From assembly GCA_020630115.1 (NCBI GenBank), contig JAHDCA010000004.1:1-13399 (forward strand): 13,399 nt of DNA. Reading direction: 5' to 3'. The translations under genes were made by a program, and so were the position numbers. Source of the stretch: Candidatus Dojkabacteria bacterium. Lineage in GTDB: Bacteria > Patescibacteriota > Dojkabacteria > SC72 > JAHDCA01. Shown here piece after piece: positions 5,692 through 13,332 of the stretch; position 1 is the first letter of the stretch; each line of letters opens with the position of its first letter. The notes under the pieces were generated by a model. The model saw nothing but the letters and a program-made list of their open reading frames with translations, had not been told where the DNA came from and did no database searches.

Positions 5692-7209
5692 TTATTTAAT
5701 AAAACTTTCACCCGTCATAGCATCAGGTATATCTGCACCCAAAAGTTTTAGGATAGTTGGGGTAATATCGATTATATCTACGTTCTGCTTTTCAATATCC
5801 AAGTCATTTGAGACCAATACTAAAGGTACCATATTAAGTGTATGAGCTGTATGAGGTTCTCCTGTTTGTTGATCAACCATCAAATCTGCATTACCGTGAT
5901 CTGCAGTTAATATTAGCTCGTAGCCATTCTTGAGTGAAGCCTCAACTATCCGCCCAATCTCAAAATCTATAACCTCAACTGCTTTAATAACAGCGTCAAT
6001 ATCGCCAGTGTGCCCAACCATATCTGCATTACAGATATTACTTACAATAAGCCTATGTTCACCAATAGCCATATGACCAATAACCTCATTAGCTATATCA
6101 TGTGCCCTCATCTCAGGTTTCTCATCATGTGTCTTAATGTCACTATGAGTGTCTAACATAATTCTATCCTCAAGCTCATATGGCAACTCCCTCTTGCAAT
6201 TTAGGAAGAAAGTTAGATGAGCAAATTTCTCGGTCTCAGTAACTCGTAGCTGTTTAATTCCAGCATTGGATACGGCTGAGCCAAGTGTTTCTTCAATCTC
6301 ATCATCAGCAAAAGCTATATCGACATCGTAGCGGCCATATTTAGTCATAGTCACATACTTCAAATTATCAATTGATTCTGACTCCTCAAATTTTTTGACA
6401 AGTTGCTTTGGACGATCGATTCTAAAATTTGTAAATATAACAGCATCATCAGAGGAAATAGAGCCAAACTCACCATCATTTAACTCAATTGCAACAGGCT
6501 CGATAAATTCATCTGAGATATCTTGATTATAGAAATGATCAATCGCTTCTTGTGCATTGGTCATCTGAAGTCCTTTAGAGTCCACAAGGAGATTAAATGC
6601 TTGATCAGTCCTATCCATATTATTATCACGATCCATCGCATAGTACCTACCACAGATTGAAGCAATCTCAACATCATCCCAAGAATTTATGAACTCCTCC
6701 AAAGACTCGACATAACGTTTTGCACTCTTTGGTGGTGTATCTCTACCATCAGTGAAGATATGTAGAAAGATCCTTTTAACTCCATAATCTTTAGCAGCAG
6801 TAATTAGCTCATGCATATGCTCTTGCTTAGAGTGAACACCTCCATCACTCAGAAGACCTTTTATATGAAGAACTGAATTACTTTTAATTACATGATCGAA
6901 GGCATCAGTAAATGCTTTCTGACCGGCAAAATCATTCCCTTCAATTGCTTTATTAATCTTTGTAAGACTCTGGAAAGGAACCTTTCCAGCTCCGATTGTC
7001 ATATGATTTACTTCAGATGTACCCATTTCACCTTCTGGCAATCCAACAGCCTCTCCATCAGCTCGAACAAGACGGGTAGGGTAATTGTTTATTAACTTAT
7101 CAAAGTTAGGAGTATTAGCTTTATAAATTGCATTTGCATCAATTTTTTCACCGATACCCCAACCATCTAATATCAATAACAGAACTTTTCTTCCATCTTG
7201 TTGAGCCAT
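5692..7209 (-). CDS. gpmI: 2,3-bisphosphoglycerate-independent phosphoglycerate mutase
   Basis: Interconverts 3- and 2-phosphoglycerate in glycolysis with two Mn ions and a phosphoserine intermediate. Preferred length is 505 residues, normal for the family. Metal and catalytic residues are all present: Asp in LLILDGWG (D15), the catalytic Ser in GEMGTSEVNH (S65), GGVHS, TDGRDTPP, GRYYAMDRD, NFRIDR, EKFAH, ADMVGH with the Asp and His ligands, ADHGNAD and the late TAHT histidine. Around the catalytic Ser the motif is GTSEVNH instead of the usual GNSEVGH, a conservative but uncommon change. The longest frame starts at 7224, but that ATG has no ribosome-binding site, whereas the ATG at 7207-7209 has GAGG five bases upstream and gives the normal short N-terminus; I chose it. 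It sits 36 bases after enolase, the next enzyme in the pathway. Confidence 0.96.
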   Translation of the reverse strand: MAQQDGRKVLLLILDGWGIGEKIDANAIYKANTPNFDKLINNYPTRLVRADGEAVGLPEGEMGTSEVNHMTIGAGKVPFQSLTKINKAIEGNDFAGQKAFTDAFDHVIKSNSVLHIKGLLSDGGVHSKQEHMHELITAAKDYGVKRIFLHIFTDGRDTPPKSAKRYVESLEEFINSWDDVEIASICGRYYAMDRDNNMDRTDQAFNLLVDSKGLQMTNAQEAIDHFYNQDISDEFIEPVAIELNDGEFGSISSDDAVIFTNFRIDRPKQLVKKFEESESIDNLKYVTMTKYGRYDVDIAFADDEIEETLGSAVSNAGIKQLRVTETEKFAHLTFFLNCKRELPYELEDRIMLDTHSDIKTHDEKPEMRAHDIANEVIGHMAIGEHRLIVSNICNADMVGHTGDIDAVIKAVEVIDFEIGRIVEASLKNGYELILTADHGNADLMVDQQTGEPHTAHTLNMVPLVLVSNDLDIEKQNVDIIDITPTILKLLGADIPDAMTGESFIK

Positions 7210-7214
7210 ACTAT

Positions 7215-7218
7215 CCTC
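7215..7218 (-). promoter_or_regulatory. Shine-Dalgarno that decides the gpmI start
   Basis: Minus-strand GAGG followed by ATAGT and then ATG (7207-7209). The upstream in-frame ATG at 7222-7224 is preceded only by A/T-rich sequence. The protein therefore probably starts MAQQDGRK, five residues shorter than the longest frame. Confidence 0.65.
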
Positions 7219-7245
7219 AGTCATAACTAACTATAATAAATCGAA

Positions 7246-8532
7246 TTAGATCTCCTTAGGAAAAGCAGGGTAGATAGCCTTATCTCCTAACTCTGCCTCA
7301 ATTCTCATCAATTGATTGTACTTAGAAATTCTGTCAGATCGTGAAAGTGATCCGGTCTTGATCTGTCCAGTTCCAGTACCAACTACAAAGTCCGCAATGA
7401 ATGCATCTTCTGTCTCTCCTGATCTATGGGAAACAACTGCAGTATAACCATTGTCATGAGCAAGTTTGATTGCATTGATAGATTCAGTAACTGAACCAAT
7501 CTGATTAACTTTAACTAAGATTGAGTTACCAGCTCCCTTATCAATACCTTCTTGTAAGATTCTTGTGTTAGTCACAAAAAGATCATCACCAACAATCTGT
7601 AGCTTATCACCAACTTTCTCTGTCAATTCTACAAATCCATCCCAATCATCTTCAGCGTGCCCATCCTCGATAGAGATAATTGGATATTTATCCATCCACT
7701 CAATATATCTTTGCGTCATCTCTGTTGAAGTAAGTTTCAGATCCTCAGTAGCCAAATCATACATTCCATCGCTGTAAAACTCTGAAGATGCTGGATCCAT
7801 TGCGATAAACACTTCCTTACCAGCCTCGTAATCAGCTGCCTCAATCGCCTCCATGATAGCCTCAAGTGGTCCTTCATTATTACCAAGTGCTGGAGCATAT
7901 CCGCCTTCGTCTCCAACTGTAGTCTGGAATCCTCTATCATGCAAGATCTTACCAAGCGCATGAAATATCTCAGCACCAATCCTAACTGCCTCAGTCAATG
8001 ACCCAGCACCAACTGGCATAACCATAAATTCTTGCATATCAGCAGAACCGATTGCATGCTTTCCACCATTTAATAAATTCATCATAGGAATTGGCATCTT
8101 ATACGAATCAGTAGAGTTACCACTAAGCTGCGCAACATGTTGATAAACAGGAATTCCCGCTGAGTAAGCGGCTGCCTTACATACTGCAATAGACACAGAG
8201 AGAATTGCATTAGCACCAAGTCGACCTTTGTTATCAGTGCCATCCAGCTCAACCATTGCATTGTCGATTGCTTCTTGATTAGAAGCATCCATTCCAACTA
8301 ACGCTTGAGCTATCTGAGTATTGACATTGTTAACAGCTGTGAGAGTACCTTTACCTCTATATCTAGCCTTATCTCCATCTCTAAGTTCAACAGCTTCGTT
8401 TGTACCTGTTGAAGCACCTGATGGTACTGCACCGTATGCAACTGTACCGTCTTCAAGCTCTACTCGAGCCTCAACAGTAGGGTTACCTCTTGAATCTAAA
8501 ATTTCTAAAGCTGAAATTGATTTAATTTTCAT
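7246..8532 (-). CDS. eno: enolase (phosphopyruvate hydratase)
   Basis: Converts 2-phosphoglycerate to phosphoenolpyruvate in glycolysis using two Mg ions; in many bacteria it is also an RNA degradosome partner. With the start at 8532 the protein is 428 residues and key residues fall close to E. coli numbering: Ser in SGASTG, His in NGGKHA, E209 in GDEGG, D246 in AMDPASSE, E289 in IEDG, D316 in VGDDLFVTN, K341 in VKVNQIG, the SHRSGETED loop and K392 in IKTGS. An in-frame ATG at 8559 would add nine residues; neither start has a Shine-Dalgarno, and MKIKSISALEILDSRGNP is the normal N-terminus. It is the first gene of eno-gpmI-His-rich protein. Possible promoter elements are TATACT (8602-8607) and a TGC-TAAACT (8568-8576) just before the upstream ATG, both without a good -35. 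Confidence 0.97.
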   Translation of the reverse strand: MKIKSISALEILDSRGNPTVEARVELEDGTVAYGAVPSGASTGTNEAVELRDGDKARYRGKGTLTAVNNVNTQIAQALVGMDASNQEAIDNAMVELDGTDNKGRLGANAILSVSIAVCKAAAYSAGIPVYQHVAQLSGNSTDSYKMPIPMMNLLNGGKHAIGSADMQEFMVMPVGAGSLTEAVRIGAEIFHALGKILHDRGFQTTVGDEGGYAPALGNNEGPLEAIMEAIEAADYEAGKEVFIAMDPASSEFYSDGMYDLATEDLKLTSTEMTQRYIEWMDKYPIISIEDGHAEDDWDGFVELTEKVGDKLQIVGDDLFVTNTRILQEGIDKGAGNSILVKVNQIGSVTESINAIKLAHDNGYTAVVSHRSGETEDAFIADFVVGTGTGQIKTGSLSRSDRISKYNQLMRIEAELGDKAIYPAFPKEI

Positions 8533-8644
8533 TTTGTTTAACTTGAATTTATTTAGCATCTATAGTTTAGCAAGTTTGGGTTGCATTAATAATAGGCTTA
8601 TAGTATACCTGGTCGTTAGCTTGTAATTGATTAAGGAAGCAAAT

Positions 8645-8712
8645 TATTATAAATAAGGAGTAAGTTTTAGTCCAAGATTGGAAATTACTTGGAGCTGATT
8701 AAGAAGTCAGCT
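8645..8712 (+). promoter_or_regulatory. possible plus-strand promoter and double-hairpin RNA in the eno/83-residue divergent spacer
   Basis: The spacer 8560-8757 separates divergent genes. On the plus strand TTGTAA (8621-8626) and TATTAT (8645-8650), 18 bases apart, form a weak promoter. Just after it comes AAGGAG (8655-8660), a strong ribosome-binding sequence with no start codon at a usable distance. Then follow two adjacent perfect 6-bp hairpins: TCCAAG/CTTGGA (8671-8676 with 8688-8693, 11-base loop) and AGCTGA/TCAGCT (8693-8698 with 8707-8712, 8-base loop). They may be a leader for the 83-residue ORF or a small RNA; no U-run follows the second hairpin, so a terminator is unlikely. Confidence 0.35.
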
Positions 8713-8757
8713 TTCCCTCAACAATTCATGTGTTAACAAAATTAAAATGTCAGTATT

Positions 8758-9009
8758 ATGATAATGCCAGGCGGTAGTGATCCAAGACCAACAAGATCAA
8801 CAAGACCAACAGGACCAACAGGACAAAATCGAGAGGTTATAAATGCAGATGATCCCCGTAGTGAGGCTGATACTCGAGAAAAGCTCAGAAGACAAAGTAT
8901 AACTTTAAATATTCTTCGGGGAGTGGGACTAATTGCAAGAAAAGTAATCACAGGAACCAAAATCACAGATGAATATAGAGAAAGGCAACAACAAAATCAG
9001 AATGATTAG
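8758..9009 (+). CDS. small (83-residue) protein of unknown function with Pro-Thr repeats
   Basis: Not recognised. The N-terminal third is low complexity, with (R/G)(P/S)T triplets encoded by 9-base tandem repeats. Residues about 30-45 are charged, about 47-66 could form an amphipathic or weakly hydrophobic helix (SITLNILRGVGLIARKVITG), and the tail is Gln/Asn-rich. No cleavable signal peptide is evident. Two possible ATGs (8758 and 8764) have no Shine-Dalgarno; TATTAT overlaps the first, so the real start may be 8764 or set by an upstream promoter. The stop codon overlaps that of the convergent ABC gene by four bases. It fills the only gap between the ABC gene and the eno promoter region and its composition is protein-like, but repeat-rich sequence can stay open by chance. 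Confidence 0.5.
   Translation: MIMPGGSDPRPTRSTRPTGPTGQNREVINADDPRSEADTREKLRRQSITLNILRGVGLIARKVITGTKITDEYRERQQQNQND
8784..8828 (+). repeat. 9-base tandem repeat, about five units
   Basis: Units are AAGACCAAC, AAGATCAAC, AAGACCAAC, AGGACCAAC and a degenerate AGGACAAAA. The period is a multiple of three, so unit gain or loss would keep the 83-residue frame and change only the number of (R/G)PT triplets. This is the clearest tandem repeat in the window. Confidence 0.85.
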
Positions 9010-10832
9010 CCGCCACCATAACCCTCCGCCTGCAACTTATAACTAGTTGCATACTCGCCATCGAGTGACATTAGTTGCTCGTGGCTTCCGTCCTCTGTTA
9101 CCTTACCTTTATTGAGAACCAAGATCCGATCAGCATTTCTTACAGTACTGAATCTATGCGAGATGATTATTACAGTTTTGTCTCTGAAGAATTTGTAAAT
9201 GTTATTAAATATTCGATATTCGCTCTGTGCGTCGATTGCTGCAGTTGGCTCATCGAAGATCGCTAAGGGAGCATTTTTATAGAAGAATCTAGCAATTGCA
9301 AGTTTCTGTTTCTGCCCTCCACTTGGTCGGATACCGCCTTCGAATTCTTCCCCCATAATAGTCTCGTACTTTTGTGGCATATCCTTTATGAATTTGTGAG
9401 CATCTGCTTTCTTAGCTGCAGCTTCGATTTCCTTCTGGCTGTGTCGCTTTAACTTGCTTCGTCCAAGAGTGATATTCTCCCTTGCGGTAAGGAATTTATA
9501 GAACGCAAAATTCTGGAATAACACTCCGATATGATCGTTCCAATACTCAAGATCAATTTGAGCAAGATCAATACCATTGATGAGCACTTGACCTTTAGTT
9601 GGCTCATATACCCCAGCTATGATCTTGATCAAGGTTGTTTTCCCAGCACCATTCTCACCAACAATAGCAAGATTCTCATCACTATTGATAGTTAAGTTCA
9701 AACCTTTAATGACATCTTTGGAAGTCCCCGCATACCTGAAGCTAAGATCCTTAAGTTCAATTGTAATACTATCCTTTTGTTTAAAAATATCTTTTCTACC
9801 TCCAACTCGGATCTCTTCAAGGTCGAAAAGATCTACTATATTAGTCATCTTGAGTGCTATATCGTTAAGATAATTAAATGTCCACAAGATGTTAGTGAAT
9901 TTCGCAACTAACGTATCAATATTGCGGAGATAGAAGTAAACCTGCCCAACAGTTATGCTTCCAGCAATTAATTGACCAGCAAGAAGGATAATACTAACAA
10001 TAGAAATAATCGAATCAGTAAGATTAGCAAAATACTTCGTGATGTACCTCTTGTTAAAGATTTTAAATAATCCCCCTAGATAATAATTATAGAAATCTTC
10101 GTACTTTTTATTTAAATAATCGAAGCTAGAGTTGATCCTGATCTCCGCAACGTCTGCAGGGGTTGTAAGAAGGTTCATAATTTTTCTAGCGACTCTCTTC
10201 TTACCAGTATTATCGACTTGAAAATCAAAGTCCATCTTATTAAATTTACGAAATGGGATATATTTAATCACTGCAAGTACAAAACCAATCGGTAACAGTA
10301 CAGGTATCTGTAGGGCAATAAATCCAGTGATAATTATTAATGCTACTATGTCAGCAAAAACTTCAATAAATTGATCAACTAAATCAAATACGTGTCCAAT
10401 CCATTCTCCACTTCTTTGCATCAAGTCCTGGTTTTGAGAATTCTCCAGTGAAGCGATACTGAGTTTATGCATCTTACTGTACATAACTTGATCCAAGATA
10501 AATGTTTGCATGAATCTTAACTTCCTCCTCGTGTACTCGTTCGTAATCTTTGCAAGGTTATAAATGACAAAGTACCCAACGATAATATAGATAAGATCGT
10601 TTAGATCACTAATAGTTGAGACACTTTCTGTGGAAGCCATCTCGATCAACCTATCAAGAACCTTAGTGAAAATCAGTGTGTAAACAACAACAGAGTTAGC
10701 AACTAATATCTGTGTAAACCAATAAATCACTACTGTCCACGGTGCGATGCCAAAGAAAGTTCTCACGGACCAATTGGCGACTTTGAATATTGCTTTAGTA
10801 TTTTCGAAGCTTTGATTAAACCAGTTTTTCAT
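9006..10832 (-). CDS. ABC exporter half-transporter (membrane domain fused to ATPase)
   Basis: A type IV (B-family) exporter half that should dimerise in the cytoplasmic membrane. The N-terminal membrane domain (about 1-335) has hydrophobic helices near 27-58, 78-95, 148-190 and 270-302. The ATPase follows with Walker A GENGAGKT (392-399), Q-loop Q440, signature PSGGQ (503-507, Pro for the usual Leu), Walker B LAIFDE (523-528, catalytic E528) and switch H559, so it should be active. Length (608) is typical. The intracellular segment ARKIMNLLTTPADVAEIRI and nearby Tyr/Phe-rich sequence resemble exporters of the NisT/peptide group lacking a peptidase domain, but lipid or drug export is equally possible. 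Its start overlaps the MFS gene by 17 bases and has no Shine-Dalgarno, implying coupled translation. Substrate unknown. Confidence 0.93.
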   Translation of the reverse strand: MKNWFNQSFENTKAIFKVANWSVRTFFGIAPWTVVIYWFTQILVANSVVVYTLIFTKVLDRLIEMASTESVSTISDLNDLIYIIVGYFVIYNLAKITNEYTRRKLRFMQTFILDQVMYSKMHKLSIASLENSQNQDLMQRSGEWIGHVFDLVDQFIEVFADIVALIIITGFIALQIPVLLPIGFVLAVIKYIPFRKFNKMDFDFQVDNTGKKRVARKIMNLLTTPADVAEIRINSSFDYLNKKYEDFYNYYLGGLFKIFNKRYITKYFANLTDSIISIVSIILLAGQLIAGSITVGQVYFYLRNIDTLVAKFTNILWTFNYLNDIALKMTNIVDLFDLEEIRVGGRKDIFKQKDSITIELKDLSFRYAGTSKDVIKGLNLTINSDENLAIVGENGAGKTTLIKIIAGVYEPTKGQVLINGIDLAQIDLEYWNDHIGVLFQNFAFYKFLTARENITLGRSKLKRHSQKEIEAAAKKADAHKFIKDMPQKYETIMGEEFEGGIRPSGGQKQKLAIARFFYKNAPLAIFDEPTAAIDAQSEYRIFNNIYKFFRDKTVIIISHRFSTVRNADRILVLNKGKVTEDGSHEQLMSLDGEYATSYKLQAEGYGGG

Positions 10833-11976
10833 TATCTATAAATCGTTGCTGAAATAAGTCTATGACTATTATAGTGAAAATAAATAATAATCCAAAAATA
10901 ATAAAGTAATATCTCAACATGCCATCACTAAGGAAGTATCCCAAACTACTTATAAGAACACCCGTGAACCCCTTACGAATTAAAGTTGTAATTGAGAAAA
11001 CACTAGCAATCACATTTTGATCAACATGCTTTGCAATAAAGGTTTTACTTTTAATTGATATAACACCATTCAAAAGAGTTAATAATGAATAAATTGCTAC
11101 ACCCGTATACAAGTTAAATTCAACAATACTACTTAATACAAATAACGACCCAGAAATTACGGAAATAAATTTAATTTGCATATTGAAGTATTTCTCGAAG
11201 TAGACCCCAAGTATTTTCATGAAGGCAAATAATGAATTTATCACACTAAGTGCTATAAAACTAAACCCGATATATTCTTGGAATCCAGAGAATATCGTTT
11301 TAGCAGAAGAGCCAACGGCAGGGAATATTACGATTGATAATAAGAATATCGAACCTGAATATTTCATAATTATATCCTTGATGGAAAGTTTAATGTCAGT
11401 AAATTGCCTCGTTAATTTCTTAGAAACGAGTGATTGATCATGCTTATAGTCAACTAAAGCAAGAAGTGCGATACATATTATATTGAAAGCAATCGTTAAG
11501 TATAAGAAAAATCCGAAACCGAGGGACGGAACTAGTGCAATCATTCCAAAGCCAATAAAGTTGAATATGCTTTTTATATATTTTTCACTTTTAATATCTT
11601 TCTTTAAATCCTTGGAAATATTTTTCAGTACACCAAGATCACTCCCATTGATTAGCGTTTCAGCAACAGCTCGTAATGCTGCAAGAGAAAGTAACCCGTG
11701 ATAACTGTCAATGAAGAGTAACTGGATAAATACGATAATCATTAAAAGATGTCCAGTGATGACTGAGAATTTATGACCATACCTATCACCAATAAAACCT
11801 GTTGGCAGTTCAAGTAACATGACACTGTATAAATAAAAGGCAGTAATGAAAACTGCTTTCTCTAGCTCAATCCCAATAGATACATAATAGGGTATAGCTA
11901 TTGCACCCCAAACGTATAACTCAAATGGTGCTCTAGAAGCAAGAAAAAGCTGAGCCTGGCTAATACCTTTAAACAT
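10816..11976 (-). CDS. major facilitator superfamily permease
   Basis: A secondary transporter with about 12 predicted hydrophobic helices; the substrate is unknown. The family signature is the LLELPTG-FIGDRYGHK segment, covering the conserved E-x-PTG at the end of helix 2 and motif A (GxxxDRxGxK) in the loop to helix 3. The longest frame starts at 12018 (400 residues), overlapping the divergent FolC-like gene by nine bases. I prefer the ATG at 11974-11976 (386 residues): a perfect TATAAT on the minus strand ends six bases before it, so the mRNA would be leaderless, and the first helix then lies where this MFS group normally has it. Under the longer start the -10 would sit inside the coding sequence. 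The 3' end overlaps the ABC gene, so the two are probably co-expressed as one export unit. Confidence 0.88.
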   Translation of the reverse strand: MFKGISQAQLFLASRAPFELYVWGAIAIPYYVSIGIELEKAVFITAFYLYSVMLLELPTGFIGDRYGHKFSVITGHLLMIIVFIQLLFIDSYHGLLSLAALRAVAETLINGSDLGVLKNISKDLKKDIKSEKYIKSIFNFIGFGMIALVPSLGFGFFLYLTIAFNIICIALLALVDYKHDQSLVSKKLTRQFTDIKLSIKDIIMKYSGSIFLLSIVIFPAVGSSAKTIFSGFQEYIGFSFIALSVINSLFAFMKILGVYFEKYFNMQIKFISVISGSLFVLSSIVEFNLYTGVAIYSLLTLLNGVISIKSKTFIAKHVDQNVIASVFSITTLIRKGFTGVLISSLGYFLSDGMLRYYFIIFGLLFIFTIIVIDLFQQRFIDNEKLV

Positions 11977-11982
11977 CCAAGT

Positions 11983-11992
11983 ATTATATAAT
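11983..11992. promoter_or_regulatory. palindromic bidirectional -10 element between MFS and FolC-like genes
   Basis: ATTATATAAT is a perfect palindrome giving TATAAT on both strands: 11987-11992 on plus and 11983-11988 on minus. On plus the expected start is near 11999, leaving an 11-base leader to the ATG at 12010. On minus the expected start coincides with the ATG at 11974-11976; TTTACT (12005-12010) with 16-base spacing serves as a fair -35. The plus-strand -35 is weak. Symmetric -10 elements driving divergent transcripts are a known bacterial arrangement. Confidence 0.6.
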
Positions 11993-12009
11993 CTAAGAGA
12001 ATTAAGTAA

Positions 12010-13251
12010 ATGAACCATTCTTACGACAGAAAATTACATGAGATATTCAATTCTTTCCTTAGAGAACATAGCCCCCCTAACGATTTAAATCGACCAAAAG
12101 ATTTAACAGCAAAACCCTTAGTCATTAAATATTATCTAAAGCAACTGGGCATAGACTTGGACAATCTAGATGCTGAGGTGGTCCATATCGCAGGTACTTC
12201 TGGCAAGGGGTCAACAACAATTATGACTTCTGAGATATTAGCTGGGCATAAGTTAAAAGTTGGGCGTATCACTTCACCTTACGTCCAGAGTATTCAAGAG
12301 CGATTTGAGATACTAAATGATGATATGAGTGACGTAGTAGATGTTGCAGAAAATTTTAAAAGGCAGATTGATTCTGATATCCCCAAGTCCGACCTTGGTG
12401 AGTTAGGTTATATAAGTGCTCTAATACTCTTTGGCATTTTCTACTTAATATCTAAGGGGGTTGATGTCTTAGTTGTTGAGACTGGAATCGGCGGATTATA
12501 TGACTTCACAAATGTATTTAATACAAAGCCTAAAATCTGCTTGATTAGCGACATTGGCTATGATCATACAGATCTTTTAGGAGAAGATATCCAGGATATT
12601 GCACATCATAAAGCTGGGATTATTTCCTGCAATGACAAAGTCTTTAAGATAAAACAAGAGGAGAAGGTTAATAATGTCTTCAAGCAAGTTGCCTTTGCGC
12701 AATCTGTTGATTTGGAGATTCTTAATCCTGACATGAGCTTTGAATTGCCTAAAATAAAAGGAGTTCACCAAAGAAGAAATCTTGCGCTTGCAGTTTCTGC
12801 TTCAAAACAGATTCTAAAATCAGATTATTCTGAGACTAAAACTCAGAGCATACTAAACACGCTTCGTCTTAAAGCAAGAGTCGATGAATACCGATTAGAT
12901 GACAAATGGATAATCGTTGATGGTGCACATAATCCCCAGAAGATAAGTGCCCTAGGTTCGTATGTTTCAAATCATAAAGTGTCTTTTGACACCGCAATAT
13001 TCACTGTCTTTAAATATGAGAGAATAAATGAGATCCATACTGCCCTAAAGAACTTCTTTAAAGAAGTGTACTTTATAGACTTGGAGGAAATTACAAGCAT
13101 TTCACCAGTACTAAGTCAGAAGGAGTTACCTCATGATTTAATACAGATAAATAGGGGAGAGCTACAAGACCTGATCAGTAGCGATAAAAATATCGTGTTT
13201 ACCGGTTCAATGTACATATGTGGTTTTGCTTATGATAATGTCATTAAATAG
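12010..13251 (+). CDS. folC: FolC-type Mur ligase family protein (folylpolyglutamate/dihydrofolate synthase family)
   Basis: Members of this family join glutamate to folates, or to dihydropteroate, using ATP in the cytoplasm. At 413 residues it is close to the usual ~420-430. Family landmarks in order: P-loop GTSGKGST (62-69; usually GTNGKGST), SPYVQSIQERFEI (89-101), ETGIGGLYDFTN (157-168; usually E-x-GLGGRLDATN), ISDIGYDHTDLLG (179-191), the IAHHKAGI segment with the conserved Lys (197-204), GVHQRRNLALA (251-261) and DGAHNP (304-309). ATP and metal sites look intact. The changed GGR-to-GGL and the neighbouring Tyr-Asp-Phe suggest a divergent substrate pocket, so folate as the actual substrate is an inference. 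It is divergent from the MFS gene and shares a palindromic -10 with it; GAGAA nine bases before the ATG is at best a weak ribosome-binding site. No other folate gene is visible here. Confidence 0.85.
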   Translation: MNHSYDRKLHEIFNSFLREHSPPNDLNRPKDLTAKPLVIKYYLKQLGIDLDNLDAEVVHIAGTSGKGSTTIMTSEILAGHKLKVGRITSPYVQSIQERFEILNDDMSDVVDVAENFKRQIDSDIPKSDLGELGYISALILFGIFYLISKGVDVLVVETGIGGLYDFTNVFNTKPKICLISDIGYDHTDLLGEDIQDIAHHKAGIISCNDKVFKIKQEEKVNNVFKQVAFAQSVDLEILNPDMSFELPKIKGVHQRRNLALAVSASKQILKSDYSETKTQSILNTLRLKARVDEYRLDDKWIIVDGAHNPQKISALGSYVSNHKVSFDTAIFTVFKYERINEIHTALKNFFKEVYFIDLEEITSISPVLSQKELPHDLIQINRGELQDLISSDKNIVFTGSMYICGFAYDNVIK

Positions 13252-13274
13252 CAGATAACTATTAGTAACCAGTA

Positions 13275-13303
13275 TTGAAATCATTACTATCAAAAGCTAT
13301 TAT
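13275..13303 (+). promoter_or_regulatory. promoter of the partial gene at the right edge
   Basis: TTGAAA (13275-13280), a 17-base spacer and TATTAT (13298-13303) form a good sigma70-type promoter. The expected start near 13310 leaves a leader of about 23 bases ending in a weak GAAG before the ATG at 13333, so this gene does not depend on read-through from the FolC-like gene. Confidence 0.6.
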
Positions 13304-13332
13304 TATCATATTAACTTTTTGAAGAAAATAAT

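Noticed and set aside
8321..8626. A 101-codon plus-strand frame overlapping the enolase start.
   Set aside because: Antisense shadow of the enolase N-terminal coding region with a Ser/Thr/Pro-rich composition typical of shadows.
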